From: Tisiphia sp964030975
GTDB taxonomy: Bacteria > Pseudomonadota > Alphaproteobacteria > Rickettsiales > Rickettsiaceae
Direction: 5' to 3'
DNA length: 64,000 bases
NCBI RefSeq assembly: GCF_964030975.1
Contig: NZ_CAXIQH010000001.1
Coordinates: 1,240,001-1,304,000 of the forward strand
The notes below the pieces were generated by a model, which saw only the letters and a list, made by a program, of their open reading frames with translations, had not been told where the DNA came from and made no database searches. Every line of letters begins with the position of its first letter. The first letter of the stretch is position 1. Positions 45,567 through 53,800 of the stretch are shown in pieces. The translations under genes and the position numbers were made by a program.

Positions 45567-46395
45567 TTTCCGCTACCTTAGTTTTTTCTTTAGCTATTCC
45601 TTCCATCTTATTTAGATACTCAGCAGCAAATATTGCAGCTTCCTCAAGCTCTGATATTGATGCTGCTCCTCTAATTAGTTCAAAATTGATCTTACTGTCG
45701 TTAGTTACCACTACTATCGTTGGGGTACGTTGCAAGTTTAGCTTCTCAGCCAATCCTTTATTTTGCTGGGTTTTAAAGAATTTACTTCGGCTGCCATCTA
45801 GGCTTACCGCTTCTACCTTAAATCCATATTTTTTAGCAAAATCATTAAGTACTGGTTCTAGTGCTGTGCAATAAGGACAAGTTGAGGAAAAGAATATAAA
45901 GAGTTCTATCTTGCAGCTAAGTTCTTTAAGCTTCTCAGTTGTTTCCTGCTCATTAATCTCTTCTTTTATTCTCCTGCCATATAGGTTAATTGGATTGTCA
46001 ATTAAATTGATAATCTCAGGATAAAGAAAATTCACCATCCTGAAGGTATGAGCAAGTTTTAAGCTATTTTCTAACATCTGTGCTTCCTTTTCCTTATATC
46101 TCCTTGCATGTTCGATATTTTCTGGATATCTAATCATCATAAATTTTAGCTCCTCTAGTTCCTGGCTAAATTGCTCTACTTCTTGTCTTGCTTTAGCATA
46201 TTTTTGCTTTTGTATTTCCTTTAAGGTTAACTCTTTTTGTTTGTTAGCCACCTTCTCAGCTTTTTCTTTTTCCTCAAACCATATCCAGCCACGGTAACGC
46301 TGATCAAAGAAGTTACTTGCGTAGCAGTAGTTAGTGATGCAGTAATTAGCTACAACTATGCAAATTAATAATATTTTCAAAATATATTTACCCAT
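45556..46395 (-). CDS. traF: Conjugal transfer thioredoxin-like protein TraF
   Basis: 279 residues. A signal peptide (LLICIVVANYCITNYCYA) precedes a coiled-coil stretch (about 30-110) and a thioredoxin fold with the redox motif CPYC (FFSSTCPYCTALEPVLND, about residue 173) and cis-Pro in LQRTPTIVVVT. It probably shuffles disulphides in Cys-rich TraU, TraN and TraH in the periplasm. F-plasmid TraF lacks an active CxxC; the CPYC here suggests real redox activity. It overlaps traH by 11 bp. Confidence 0.9.
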   Translation of the reverse strand: MGKYILKILLICIVVANYCITNYCYASNFFDQRYRGWIWFEEKEKAEKVANKQKELTLKEIQKQKYAKARQEVEQFSQELEELKFMMIRYPENIEHARRYKEKEAQMLENSLKLAHTFRMVNFLYPEIINLIDNPINLYGRRIKEEINEQETTEKLKELSCKIELFIFFSSTCPYCTALEPVLNDFAKKYGFKVEAVSLDGSRSKFFKTQQNKGLAEKLNLQRTPTIVVVTNDSKINFELIRGAASISELEEAAIFAAEYLNKMEGIAKEKTKVAENDD

Positions 46396-46457
46396 TTCTA
46401 ATGCCCAATTGGTTTTTCCTTAATTGTTGGCTTTTCTATTCTTTTTTGTTCTTTAAC

Positions 46458-46788
46458 TATAGCTAATTCGTTCAGGTTCTAGATTGTCATTGCGAGAAGC
46501 TACTTTAGTCACAGCTGTTGAAAGTTAGAAAGGGAAGCGGGTTTAGAGGTCATCATGGCAGTTTAAAAGTTGTGAAAAAATAACCGGCGTCATTGCGAGG
46601 AGGCGTAAGCCGACGAAGCAATCCATTTTTGGTTACTTTTATGGATTGCTTCGTCGGCTTACGCCTCCTCGCAATGACATTAACCACATACGACTTTTAA
46701 ACTGTTCTGCCTAGAACCGCTTCCCCTTCTAACTTTCGACAACTGTGCTACTAAAGTAGCTCCTCGCAATGACAGAGAGGTAGCTATA
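46458..46788. repeat. Nested repeats: MITE-E with MITE-C-like core inside MITE-B
   Basis: MITE-B ends TATAGCTAATTCG (46458) and GTAGCTATA (46788) enclose MITE-E (46510-46747, CACAGCTGTTGAAAGTTAGA and its complement). Inside that, MITE-C-like ends CATGGCAGTTTAAAAGTTG (46553) and CGACTTTTAAACTGTTCTG (46710) flank a hairpin core. It lies between traN and traF; 46396-46818 has no gene. Confidence 0.75.
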
Positions 46789-46818
46789 TCATCTTGTTTT
46801 CCTCAATTAACTTATTTT

Positions 46819-47982
46819 TTATCTTTCTTTCTCAGCTTCCCATGAATCATCAGATACCTTTGTACTCCAACCAGATTTATTATTTTCTTTATTATAAGAA
46901 TTATTATCTCCTTTTCTGATGTTAGAGGTTGCTGCACCTTCTATCCTGGTGGTAATGTCACCGACATTTGGGGCTTTATATTTTCCAGCAAACTTAAGCT
47001 TAAAATCTTCAATAAATTCAGTAAGATCCATTTTGTCAAAATCCAAATTCTGCAATTCTGCTAAAGTTAATCCCCGACAATTAGGATTGCCTCCACTACC
47101 AAAATTCTTTACCGTACTACTGATAAGTCCCTTGGCATATAATTGCTTTCTTCCTTCAACCTGAATAACCTTTTGTAGTAAATTACCAAAACAACAATAA
47201 TGATGCTTTACTACTACTTTCATTATTCCCCTATTTTCTTTACCAACATAGACACATAGATTCTTTTTACGGTTTTCAATTAGTTGTTTCTCATCTTCAT
47301 TGCAGTGAGCCCCTAAATGATTGCCCCAACCATCTAGACTAACTGCACAGCAATTGATATAGCCGACAGCCTTCTTACTACAATGGCTATTAAAACCAGC
47401 AAATATTTTAAAATTAGAATCCTTTGCATCTTTTATTTGACTCACCATGTAAAGCTTGGAGGCTGAATCCATCATCTCACCATTAGTCTGGTAGCTTTTA
47501 TCAACACAGTTGCCGTCTATACAAGGTATCCCCCTACAAACTAATCCTTCTTGACCATCTTTTTCAATTAGACCCATTCTTACCTTTTGATTCTCTATTT
47601 CAGCTGGTATCCAGCTCTTACAAGAAAACTCCCTTTGTAAATTTACGCAATTACCTAAACTGTCATGCAGTAAGCAAGGTAAATCTGCTACCGTATAACA
47701 ATGTTCATAATTCCGGCAATTATCCTTACTCGGATAATTACAGGTTTTTTGGTAAGAATATTCCCAACAATCTTTGTTTACCGCGAAACCGTCAATTATC
47801 CTAATGCCGCTAGATAAACAGGTCTTTACTGTATCTGAACATGGATAATTGCTAACAAACCCAGCTGCTTCTATCGATACCATCATGACTAAACTTGCGA
47901 CAATTATAGGCAGGACTAGCACCAGTATTTTCCTTAAATAAATATAAAATAAATCTTTGTGGCTAATTAATTTAATGTACAT
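46819..47982 (-). CDS. traN: TraN, C-terminal Cys-rich part
   Basis: 387 residues with about 25 Cys. An N-terminal hydrophobic stretch ILVLVLPIIVASLVMMV could act as a signal. The Cys-rich region (YPCSDTVKTCLSSGIRII, KDCWEYSYQKTCNYP, YEHCYTVADLPCLLH) and KIFAGFNSHCSKKAVGYINCC match the C-terminal mating-pair-stabilisation domain of TraN, the outer-membrane receptor contact. The N-terminal part lies in the preceding gene, which overlaps by 16 bp in another frame. Either one TraN gene split by frameshift or two separate genes. Confidence 0.75.
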   Translation of the reverse strand: MYIKLISHKDLFYIYLRKILVLVLPIIVASLVMMVSIEAAGFVSNYPCSDTVKTCLSSGIRIIDGFAVNKDCWEYSYQKTCNYPSKDNCRNYEHCYTVADLPCLLHDSLGNCVNLQREFSCKSWIPAEIENQKVRMGLIEKDGQEGLVCRGIPCIDGNCVDKSYQTNGEMMDSASKLYMVSQIKDAKDSNFKIFAGFNSHCSKKAVGYINCCAVSLDGWGNHLGAHCNEDEKQLIENRKKNLCVYVGKENRGIMKVVVKHHYCCFGNLLQKVIQVEGRKQLYAKGLISSTVKNFGSGGNPNCRGLTLAELQNLDFDKMDLTEFIEDFKLKFAGKYKAPNVGDITTRIEGAATSNIRKGDNNSYNKENNKSGWSTKVSDDSWEAEKER

Positions 47983-49061
47983 ATCTCACTCCAATCTTCT
48001 TGCCACTCTGTACATTCTTCAGAACCGACCTTATAAGTCACAGTAAAGTCTCTACCAAAATAATCATCATGAGACATATAAGTACGAATCCACGATGGAT
48101 CATCCAGTTCACCTATTGGAGGACCATCTCTATTAATTCGTATTGAAACTATATCTTCAACAGGAATCTCCAACTGATCAGCTAATAATTGCTTCATTTG
48201 CTGTTGTACTACTGAACCATTTTCTTTAATTCGTCTAATAGTGCTTTGTTGCAACTCCCAATTTAGTAAATCCTGATTGCTATTATTAATAAAATATTTC
48301 AAAAAATAATGTTGAACAGGAATACCCTTAGGAGGATTAGGAAGAAAATGATAATTAATATAAATTGTTCTTTCTTGTAGAATCCTGTCTTTCTTTTTAC
48401 AGCTCAAGATAAGATTATTACTGCAATTATAGTAATTACGTAATTGTTCACAAAAAACTTGGTTATATATTGTATCCTTAACAACCTCTTTTTGAATATC
48501 TAAATGATATTCTGGCTCTATCTCCCTATTACCCTTGAGCTGCTTGCAATCAATATCCAGCTTTTTTAGTAGACCAATTAATCCTTCCATCTTTCTGCCA
48601 GTTCCTTCAGCTATTCTACTTGCATCCTCTTTATGTCTGATCATTCCAGGTTTAGAGTAATCAACTAAATAGTCATTAACCCAAGCTTCTTTAAATGATT
48701 CTCTTATTCCAGAGCCTTCAAGCTCTTCTGCCCTAATATTACTTAATTCTGATCCCTTAGCTCTTGCCTGCCTACTGCCAACTAGATCGTTAAAACCTGT
48801 TTCAGATTCAGCCCCTTTTACTGCAGATGCCTTTTGTCTTTCTAGAACTTGTTCAAAAGCTTTATAATTTTCTATTTTTTCATTAAATAACGGGTCTACT
48901 TTATTGACATTAGTTTTAGCAGTAGGTTCAGTATATACAGCCAAGCTAGTTAGATGCCAAAAGGGTAGCAGGGCTACACTGAGCCTTAATAACCGACAAT
49001 TCGCATACCAAAACTTTTTAAATGTTATTTTGTAATTATTTGTCATTTTAAACTTAATCAT
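47967..49061 (-). CDS. TraN, N-terminal part
   Basis: 364 residues. A signal-like N-terminus (LLRLSVALLPFWHLTSLAVY) is followed by a hydrophilic charged region (EAWVNDYLVDYSKPGM, IAEGTGRKMEGLIGLLKK) and a Cys-containing part (CEQLRNYYNCSNNLILSC) with HDDYFGRDFTVTYKVGSEEC. The end ICTLN overlaps the next ORF by 16 bp. This resembles the TraN N-terminal half, which in F is joined to the Cys-rich half. Its start overlaps trbC by 8 bp. Confidence 0.7.
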   Translation of the reverse strand: MIKFKMTNNYKITFKKFWYANCRLLRLSVALLPFWHLTSLAVYTEPTAKTNVNKVDPLFNEKIENYKAFEQVLERQKASAVKGAESETGFNDLVGSRQARAKGSELSNIRAEELEGSGIRESFKEAWVNDYLVDYSKPGMIRHKEDASRIAEGTGRKMEGLIGLLKKLDIDCKQLKGNREIEPEYHLDIQKEVVKDTIYNQVFCEQLRNYYNCSNNLILSCKKKDRILQERTIYINYHFLPNPPKGIPVQHYFLKYFINNSNQDLLNWELQQSTIRRIKENGSVVQQQMKQLLADQLEIPVEDIVSIRINRDGPPIGELDDPSWIRTYMSHDDYFGRDFTVTYKVGSEECTEWQEDWSEICTLN

Positions 49062-49755
49062 TTTTCAGTAACCTTTCAGCTTCTTGTGATAAATCACCAT
49101 TAATCGTAAATTTTTCTAAAGCTTTTTTGACGGATATACTGCCAGTAATCTTATCGTAAGTAACTTTGCAAGATTTACCAAAACACCCATCTAAGTAACC
49201 TTCTTGTTTAACCAGCAAAATAGCTGGCACAACATTAATAGCAAACTGATCAAAGGCTTCGTCATCTATTTGCATACTACCTACTTCACCATTTTCTGAT
49301 ATTGACATAACGAGTTTAGTAAGTTCTTTGAAGGTACCATTGGGTAATCCCTTAAATACCAATGTTCCACCATATTTAACTGCTTGCTGATGATATATCT
49401 TCAATAAATTACCTGGCATCCCGCTACTTACAAATATCTTAAGCACTGCTGGGTTAATAAGTTCTTTGTCCCCTAATTCTTTATCACTGCAATTTTGTCC
49501 TTGTTTCAAACAATGCTGCTCATCTAACTCACGCAACTTTTGTAAAATAGCTTCTCTTGTTAATATTTGTCCTGCATGCCCCAATTCTTTAGCCCAATCT
49601 TGCTGCTGATCAGTTATCTCAATATTTTTTATGTTATTTAGCAATTCGCTATTAGCGTTGCTAATATTTTGTGCTATAATTAAGTGACTACTGCTAAACA
49701 GTAATGCAACTAAAAGGCACAACAATTTTTTTTGCGCCATACTAAATACCCCCAA
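49054..49755 (-). CDS. trbC: F-type pilin assembly protein TrbC
   Basis: 233 residues with an N-terminal signal (LLCLLVALLFSSSHLIIA). The TrbC_Ftype domain covers about residues 95-215: LKIFVSSGMPGNLLKIYHQQ, YGGTLVFKGLPNG, DDEAFDQFAINVVPAILLV and a Cys pair in GCFGKSCKVTYD. It is needed for pilus assembly in the periplasm. It overlaps traU by 46 bp upstream and traN by 8 bp downstream, a tight operon. Confidence 0.88.
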   Translation of the reverse strand: MGVFSMAQKKLLCLLVALLFSSSHLIIAQNISNANSELLNNIKNIEITDQQQDWAKELGHAGQILTREAILQKLRELDEQHCLKQGQNCSDKELGDKELINPAVLKIFVSSGMPGNLLKIYHQQAVKYGGTLVFKGLPNGTFKELTKLVMSISENGEVGSMQIDDEAFDQFAINVVPAILLVKQEGYLDGCFGKSCKVTYDKITGSISVKKALEKFTINGDLSQEAERLLKND

Positions 49756-50804
49756 TCTTGTCCGTCATACGGATATTCTTTAAATGTTGAATACATCATG
49801 TCACTTAACCCCAATGACCAACAACCAATGCCGCTGGATGTTGACACTGGGTTGACCATCTGTAGCTTATATTGACTCTTTTTGATCTTTAATGCCCTAG
49901 ATTTACGGCACAATTTTCCGCCACCTGTTAAAGAAGTGTTTTCATCAGTTGACGTCTCCTCCGCTAATCCTATTCGGTGCATCTTGGCAATTATTCGGGT
50001 AGCTAGTAAACTACTGCTCTGAACTCCGCCAACATGATCAGCATTTGCCCCAGAAAATGGATACATATTACCCCAACAACCAGCACACCAAAACATGCTA
50101 TCTAATGGCAACCTGACTGTACTACTTGCACAATCCAAGGCACAAGCTGCCTGAGCTATCGGGTTAGCAAATAAAAAAGCTTCAGGATTTAACAAACTCT
50201 GCAATTTCTCATCATTCCAAGTAACATCAAACTCACTCATATAAGCCACATCAAAGGTATTTTGTTCTAAACAAATAAAATCAGTAATGAGTTCAAGCCA
50301 ATAAATTAATGGGTAAATATAATAATGAACGTGGTAAAAACTATCGTGAACATGCCTATCATCATATCCTCTATTAAAGCTACTAATCCTTTTTGCATCA
50401 GATCCAAAAGATGCTAGAGGTACTCCACCAAGATTAGTCATACAATAAGGCGTTCTTGTAACATCAATAAGTCTTACTGGTTCCCAAAATCCTATTGCTA
50501 TTCCTGGTACAGGAATATTGGCTTTAACACATAAACAAACTGGTGATGATGGATTTTTGGTATCTCTTTGTTTAGGCATGACACCGCTACCAATATTAAT
50601 GACATTGCCTATACTTATTGGTAATATGCAGCTCCAACAAATGTCAGTAATTGGGTTGACAAAATGTCCCTGACATGTAATACTTGCAGATACTGAAAAT
50701 GGCATAAAAATAGCCATTATCAGTATGATGCTTAACCGTGTCTTTGCACCTTGAGCTGGGTCGCCAAACTTTCTGCTCAAGGTTGCATTATTGATATTTA
50801 TCAA
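49710..50804 (-). CDS. traU: Conjugal transfer protein TraU
   Basis: 364 residues. A signal segment RLSIILIMAIFMPFSVSASI precedes the mature part, which starts CQGHFVNPITDICWSCILPI. Conserved Cys-rich blocks follow (SPVCLCVKANIPVPG, AQAACALDCASSTVRLP, MFWCAGCWGNMYPFSG). TraU is a periplasmic factor for DNA transfer and pilus assembly that depends on disulphide isomerases such as TraF. It overlaps trbC. The phd-vapC pair separates it from traW, unlike in F where traW and traU adjoin. Confidence 0.92.
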   Translation of the reverse strand: MININNATLSRKFGDPAQGAKTRLSIILIMAIFMPFSVSASITCQGHFVNPITDICWSCILPISIGNVINIGSGVMPKQRDTKNPSSPVCLCVKANIPVPGIAIGFWEPVRLIDVTRTPYCMTNLGGVPLASFGSDAKRISSFNRGYDDRHVHDSFYHVHYYIYPLIYWLELITDFICLEQNTFDVAYMSEFDVTWNDEKLQSLLNPEAFLFANPIAQAACALDCASSTVRLPLDSMFWCAGCWGNMYPFSGANADHVGGVQSSSLLATRIIAKMHRIGLAEETSTDENTSLTGGGKLCRKSRALKIKKSQYKLQMVNPVSTSSGIGCWSLGLSDMMYSTFKEYPYDGQDWGYLVWRKKNCCAF

Positions 50805-50819
50805 CTTTTTCCTCTTACA

Positions 50820-51242
50820 TCATTCAAATTCAAATTCCTCAAAAGGATTTAGTAATTTCACTCCAAATTTATTAAAATGTTTGGTATTACGAGTAACTAA
50901 AACCATGTCATGAACTATTGCTTGTGCAGCAATTAGGCTATCTACCTGATTGGTAGCATCAATAGCAAGTAATTCTCCCCAACATTTACATACATTATTA
51001 TCTATACCAATGGTTCTAGCGGTATATTTTTTAATTAAAATATCTTGCCACCTTTCTAAACTTAATGAGGCTATTAAATCTGTTTGTCTCTTTTTAGCAA
51101 TCCCTTTTTGAATCTCACCAATTGTTAAGTAACTTATATGTAATGATTCTATAGGTACTTGATATAACCAAGATATTACTTGGCTATTTGGACTTTTCTT
51201 ACGAAACTCTGACAATATATTAGTATCAAGTAAATATCTCAT
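50820..51242 (-). CDS. vapC: VapC-type PIN-domain ribonuclease toxin
   Basis: 140 residues. Acidic active-site residues are in YLLDTNILSE (Asp), YLTIGEIQKGI (Glu), ATNQVDSLIAAQA (Asp) and VTRNTKHFNK. PIN toxins cleave RNA, usually initiator tRNA or rRNA loops. It resembles the FitB/VapC group. The start overlaps the antitoxin stop by 4 bp. It is located inside the tra operon between traW and traU and may act as an addiction module for the island. Confidence 0.92.
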   Translation of the reverse strand: MRYLLDTNILSEFRKKSPNSQVISWLYQVPIESLHISYLTIGEIQKGIAKKRQTDLIASLSLERWQDILIKKYTARTIGIDNNVCKCWGELLAIDATNQVDSLIAAQAIVHDMVLVTRNTKHFNKFGVKLLNPFEEFEFE

Positions 51243-51505
51243 ATATCAATATCTTCCCTAGCTTTACTTGGTTTTCTTTCAAATAAATCCTCCTCATCAT
51301 CATTATCAACTTTTGGTATGGATAATAAAAATTCTTTAAATGACATAGGGGGTTTTATTTTATCACCCATATAATCTTCTACTGAGATAATATAGACTGC
51401 TTTATGTCTCTTCTTATCATTTACTAATTGAGGTTGCCCGTTTTCAGCGAGTTCAATAATTTCCTCAAAATGTTCCTTTGCTTCTTGTAACTGCCATTTT
51501 TGCAC
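51239..51505 (-). CDS. Phd/YefM-type antitoxin
   Basis: 88 residues. The N-terminal WQLQEAKEHFEEIIELAENG matches the Phd/YefM DNA-binding fold, and the disordered C-terminal part (FKEFLLSIPKVDNDDEEDLFERKPSKARED) would wrap around VapC. Together with vapC it probably represses its own promoter; the 109-bp gap 51506-51614 upstream of it is a likely place for the operator, but no palindrome was confirmed. Confidence 0.88.
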   Translation of the reverse strand: MQKWQLQEAKEHFEEIIELAENGQPQLVNDKKRHKAVYIISVEDYMGDKIKPPMSFKEFLLSIPKVDNDDEEDLFERKPSKAREDIDI

Positions 51506-51614
51506 AATTCACCTCTAATTTTATTAATTTACTTATAATACCATTTTATTAGCTATAGCTCAAACTTTACCTAAAATAGTTCCATAGTGCATTATAACTG
51601 TTTTATTGCAATCA

Positions 51615-52226
51615 CTAATCGATTTCTACTTCCCTTATTCTTAACAATTTGCCTTCTTGTTCTATTATCGCTGGGACTTGCTCAATGTTGAATTTTGTCG
51701 TTAAAATTCCTGCTTGATCAAAATATACCTCTCTATTTAGTTCTTTCTGTAAATCCAGCGGTCTGCCAGCGATTAATATTAACTTGTCTTCTTCCTTTAT
51801 TACCCCATTGCTTTGTTGTTGCTTAAACCACTCTATTTGCAAGCTATCTTTACCATTAATAAATATTAGCTTCTTGTCTAAACTCATATGATCTAGTGGA
51901 TTAACTCTTGTACCTAGTGCATAAAGTAGTTTGCCATTAGGTAAGACAATATCTTCTTTTACCATATAGCTTGGCTCATAGGTAAAACTCTGTGGTTTCT
52001 CAGTTCGTTTTATATTTGTAACGAGTACAGGTTCTTCTATTCTATTTTTAGCAATTTCTAACATTTTTCTTTGCTCCTGTTCTATATCAACTAGCTTTAG
52101 TTTTCTTTGGATCATTGCTAAAAATCCTTCCTCCTTAACCTCAAAAATTGTTCCATATATACCAAAATCCTTGGCAATGGTTATTTGTGGTAGTAAGATT
52201 ACTAAAGCTATTATTAGTTGTTTCAT
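51615..52226 (-). CDS. traW: Conjugal transfer protein TraW
   Basis: 203 residues with a short signal peptide (LIIALVILLPQITIA). KDFGIYGTIFEVKEEGFLAMI at the mature N-terminus and YALGTRVNPLDHMSLDKKLIFINGKD are family blocks, followed by IEQVPAIIEQEGKLLRIREV. TraW is a periplasmic pilus assembly protein that interacts with TrbC. Its length is normal. It lies downstream of a repeat block and upstream of the toxin-antitoxin pair. Confidence 0.9.
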   Translation of the reverse strand: MKQLIIALVILLPQITIAKDFGIYGTIFEVKEEGFLAMIQRKLKLVDIEQEQRKMLEIAKNRIEEPVLVTNIKRTEKPQSFTYEPSYMVKEDIVLPNGKLLYALGTRVNPLDHMSLDKKLIFINGKDSLQIEWFKQQQSNGVIKEEDKLILIAGRPLDLQKELNREVYFDQAGILTTKFNIEQVPAIIEQEGKLLRIREVEID

Positions 52227-52264
52227 TTCTATTTAGTTCACTTAGTTTTTTATGTTTGCTTTTT

Positions 52265-52532
52265 TATAGTTAGTCCTATTAGTATTTATCCATGATAAAC
52301 TGACGTCATTGCGAGGAGGCACGAAGCCCGAACGAAGCGTGGATTGCCACGACCACTACGTGGTCTCGCAATGACGATGTATCTATTATTTGTCATTGCG
52401 AGAAGACCGTAGGTCGACGAAGCAATCCATAAAAGTAACCAAAAATGGATTTTTCGTCGCTACTAAAGTAGCTCCTCGCAATGACGTATGTGAATTTGGC
52501 ATATATGTTAGTCGGGTTAGCTGTATGTTTAC
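52265..52532. repeat. Two hairpin cores between the TraD_Ti-like gene and traW
   Basis: A MITE-B-like end AGTTAGTCCTATTAGTATTTATCC (about 52268) and GTCGGGTTAGCTGTAT (about 52510) bracket two cores: 52303-52377 (GTCATTGCGAGGAGGC) and 52393-52487 (GTCATTGCGAGAAGACC). No gene is present in 52227-52541. Confidence 0.75.
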
Positions 52533-52541
52533 CTTTGTTCC

Positions 52542-52901
52542 TCAGTTCACTTGTATTTTCTTCAAATCTTTACCACATTCTCTCCAATACTCAAAAATCT
52601 CTGGATTGGTATTAAGTAGCGTTTTGCTTGTTAGCAACATACCGTAAAGAACTTCAATATCTTCTGGATGTAAGTAATCCAGTCCTGCTTTTATTACTAA
52701 ACCTCCTAGCATGATCTTTTTTCTGGTATCTTGTTTACGTTTTAAATAATTAGCATTTTGGCTGTTAATTTGGTTGTTACTTGGACTGTTCATATGGTAC
52801 CTGTAGTTGTTACAATCATTACGAGATTGTGAGTTTATATTTGAGTTGGTATTTTGTTTGTTCGTTTGTCTATAAAACGGATAATTAATTTTGTCGTACA
52901 T
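52542..52901 (-). CDS. TraD_Ti-like conjugal transfer protein
   Basis: 119 residues. The N-terminal half is Asn-rich and low in complexity (NKQNTNSNINSQSRND). The C-terminal half KRKQDTRKKIMLGGLVIKAG, followed by LDYLHPEDIEVLYGMLL, matches TraD of the Agrobacterium Ti plasmid, a small relaxosome-associated protein. In F-type operons the place between trbI and traW has no such gene, so this is a feature of the rickettsial hybrid system. No relaxase gene is intact in the window. Confidence 0.75.
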   Translation of the reverse strand: MYDKINYPFYRQTNKQNTNSNINSQSRNDCNNYRYHMNSPSNNQINSQNANYLKRKQDTRKKIMLGGLVIKAGLDYLHPEDIEVLYGMLLTSKTLLNTNPEIFEYWRECGKDLKKIQVN

Positions 52902-52966
52902 TGTTAATTCCTCTATATTTATTGGTTATTATTTAATTGTTTGTTATTTTGATAGTTGCTGTTTAA

Positions 52967-53117
52967 TATAGCTAACCCGACTAGCATTACTCCGTCATTG
53001 CGAGAAGTAGCATTGCTACGACGAAGCAATCCAAATCTAATCATTTCCCTGGATTGCTTCGTCGCCACTGAAGTGGCTCCTAGCAATGACGGAGTAATAC
53101 TAATCATGTTAGCTATA
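52967..53117. repeat. MITE-B, complete copy (151 bp)
   Basis: Ends TATAGCTAACCCGACTAGC and complement GCTAATCATGTTAGCTATA-like (TACTAATCATGTTAGCTATA) enclose the core CCGTCATTGCGAGAAGTAGC...TAGCAATGACGG. The right end supplies the trbI stop codon. Confidence 0.85.
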
Positions 53118-53622
53118 GTTGTGGTTGTTTGTTAATAGTTACCTCTCCTAAATTATTATCCTCTAATCTATCAGACGACTTAGCTTGCTTTAGGTTACCT
53201 AATAGCTTTGCTAAATTGTCTATTACATTCTGATGTACTTGCTTGCTTATTGACAACGTGCCTTCTCCCGTAATAAAATTATCGACTATAAATATCACTT
53301 TGCTTCTTTTATTCTTATATTTCTGAGCTTCTGAATTGATTAGCTCTATTGCCTGATTAGTTTTACCAAAAAATAGATTTTTCTCTTTTGGTTGTTGGTT
53401 TATTCTTTCTTTTTCCAATCTCAATATTTCTTTTTGTGATACATAGATAATCTTGCATTGATTACCAATATCACCAAATAGCAAAAATCCAAGCCAGCCA
53501 ATTGATACTCCAAGTATTGTAAACATTAGCAAAACAACAATTTGTTTTTTGTTAAATTCGTTATCATTACCTATGTTTAGGTTACTATCTGTCTTTATAT
53601 TGATGTTCATATTGAGCCTCAT
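53113..53622 (-). CDS. trbI: F-type conjugation protein TrbI
   Basis: 169 residues. One membrane segment (QIVVLLMFTILGVSIGWLGF, about residues 26-45) is followed by a periplasmic part: IIYVSQKEILRLEKERI, KVIFIVDNFITGEGTLSISK and VHQNVIDNLAKLLG, as in TrbI_Ftype. It affects pilus retraction. The position between traC and traW is that of trbI in F. The stop codon TAG is formed from the TATA terminus of an adjacent MITE-B. The ATG at 53610 is an alternative start with GAGG upstream. Confidence 0.8.
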   Translation of the reverse strand: MRLNMNINIKTDSNLNIGNDNEFNKKQIVVLLMFTILGVSIGWLGFLLFGDIGNQCKIIYVSQKEILRLEKERINQQPKEKNLFFGKTNQAIELINSEAQKYKNKRSKVIFIVDNFITGEGTLSISKQVHQNVIDNLAKLLGNLKQAKSSDRLEDNNLGEVTINKQPQL

Positions 53623-53656
53623 GCTCCTTGTAATTACTGTTTATCGATATTTTCTA

Positions 53657-53800
53657 GAGTATAGCTAACCCGAATAAGTTCTAGATATTCCAGGTGTCTA
53701 TTAGCGAGACCACGTAGTGGTCGTGGCAATCCATGCTCTTAGATTGCTTCGTCGACCTACGGTCTTCCTCGCTAATAGACGGAAACTATCTAGAACCTTC
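53657..53800. repeat. Hairpin repeat between traC and trbI
   Basis: GTATAGCTAACCCGAA (53661) begins a MITE-B-like terminus. The inner arms AGTTCTAGATATTCC and ACTATCTAGAACC enclose GTCTATTAGCGAGACCACG...CTCGCTAATAGAC, a variant of the usual core. The right end runs into the traC stop region. Confidence 0.7.

Noticed and set aside
52390..52647. Plus-strand frame of 85 codons
   Set aside because: Its first half is repeat-core translation, and the second half is antisense to the TraD_Ti-like gene.
52919..53107. Minus-strand frame of 62 codons
   Set aside because: It is contained in MITE-B and encodes the common repeat peptide (LLGATSVATKQSR).
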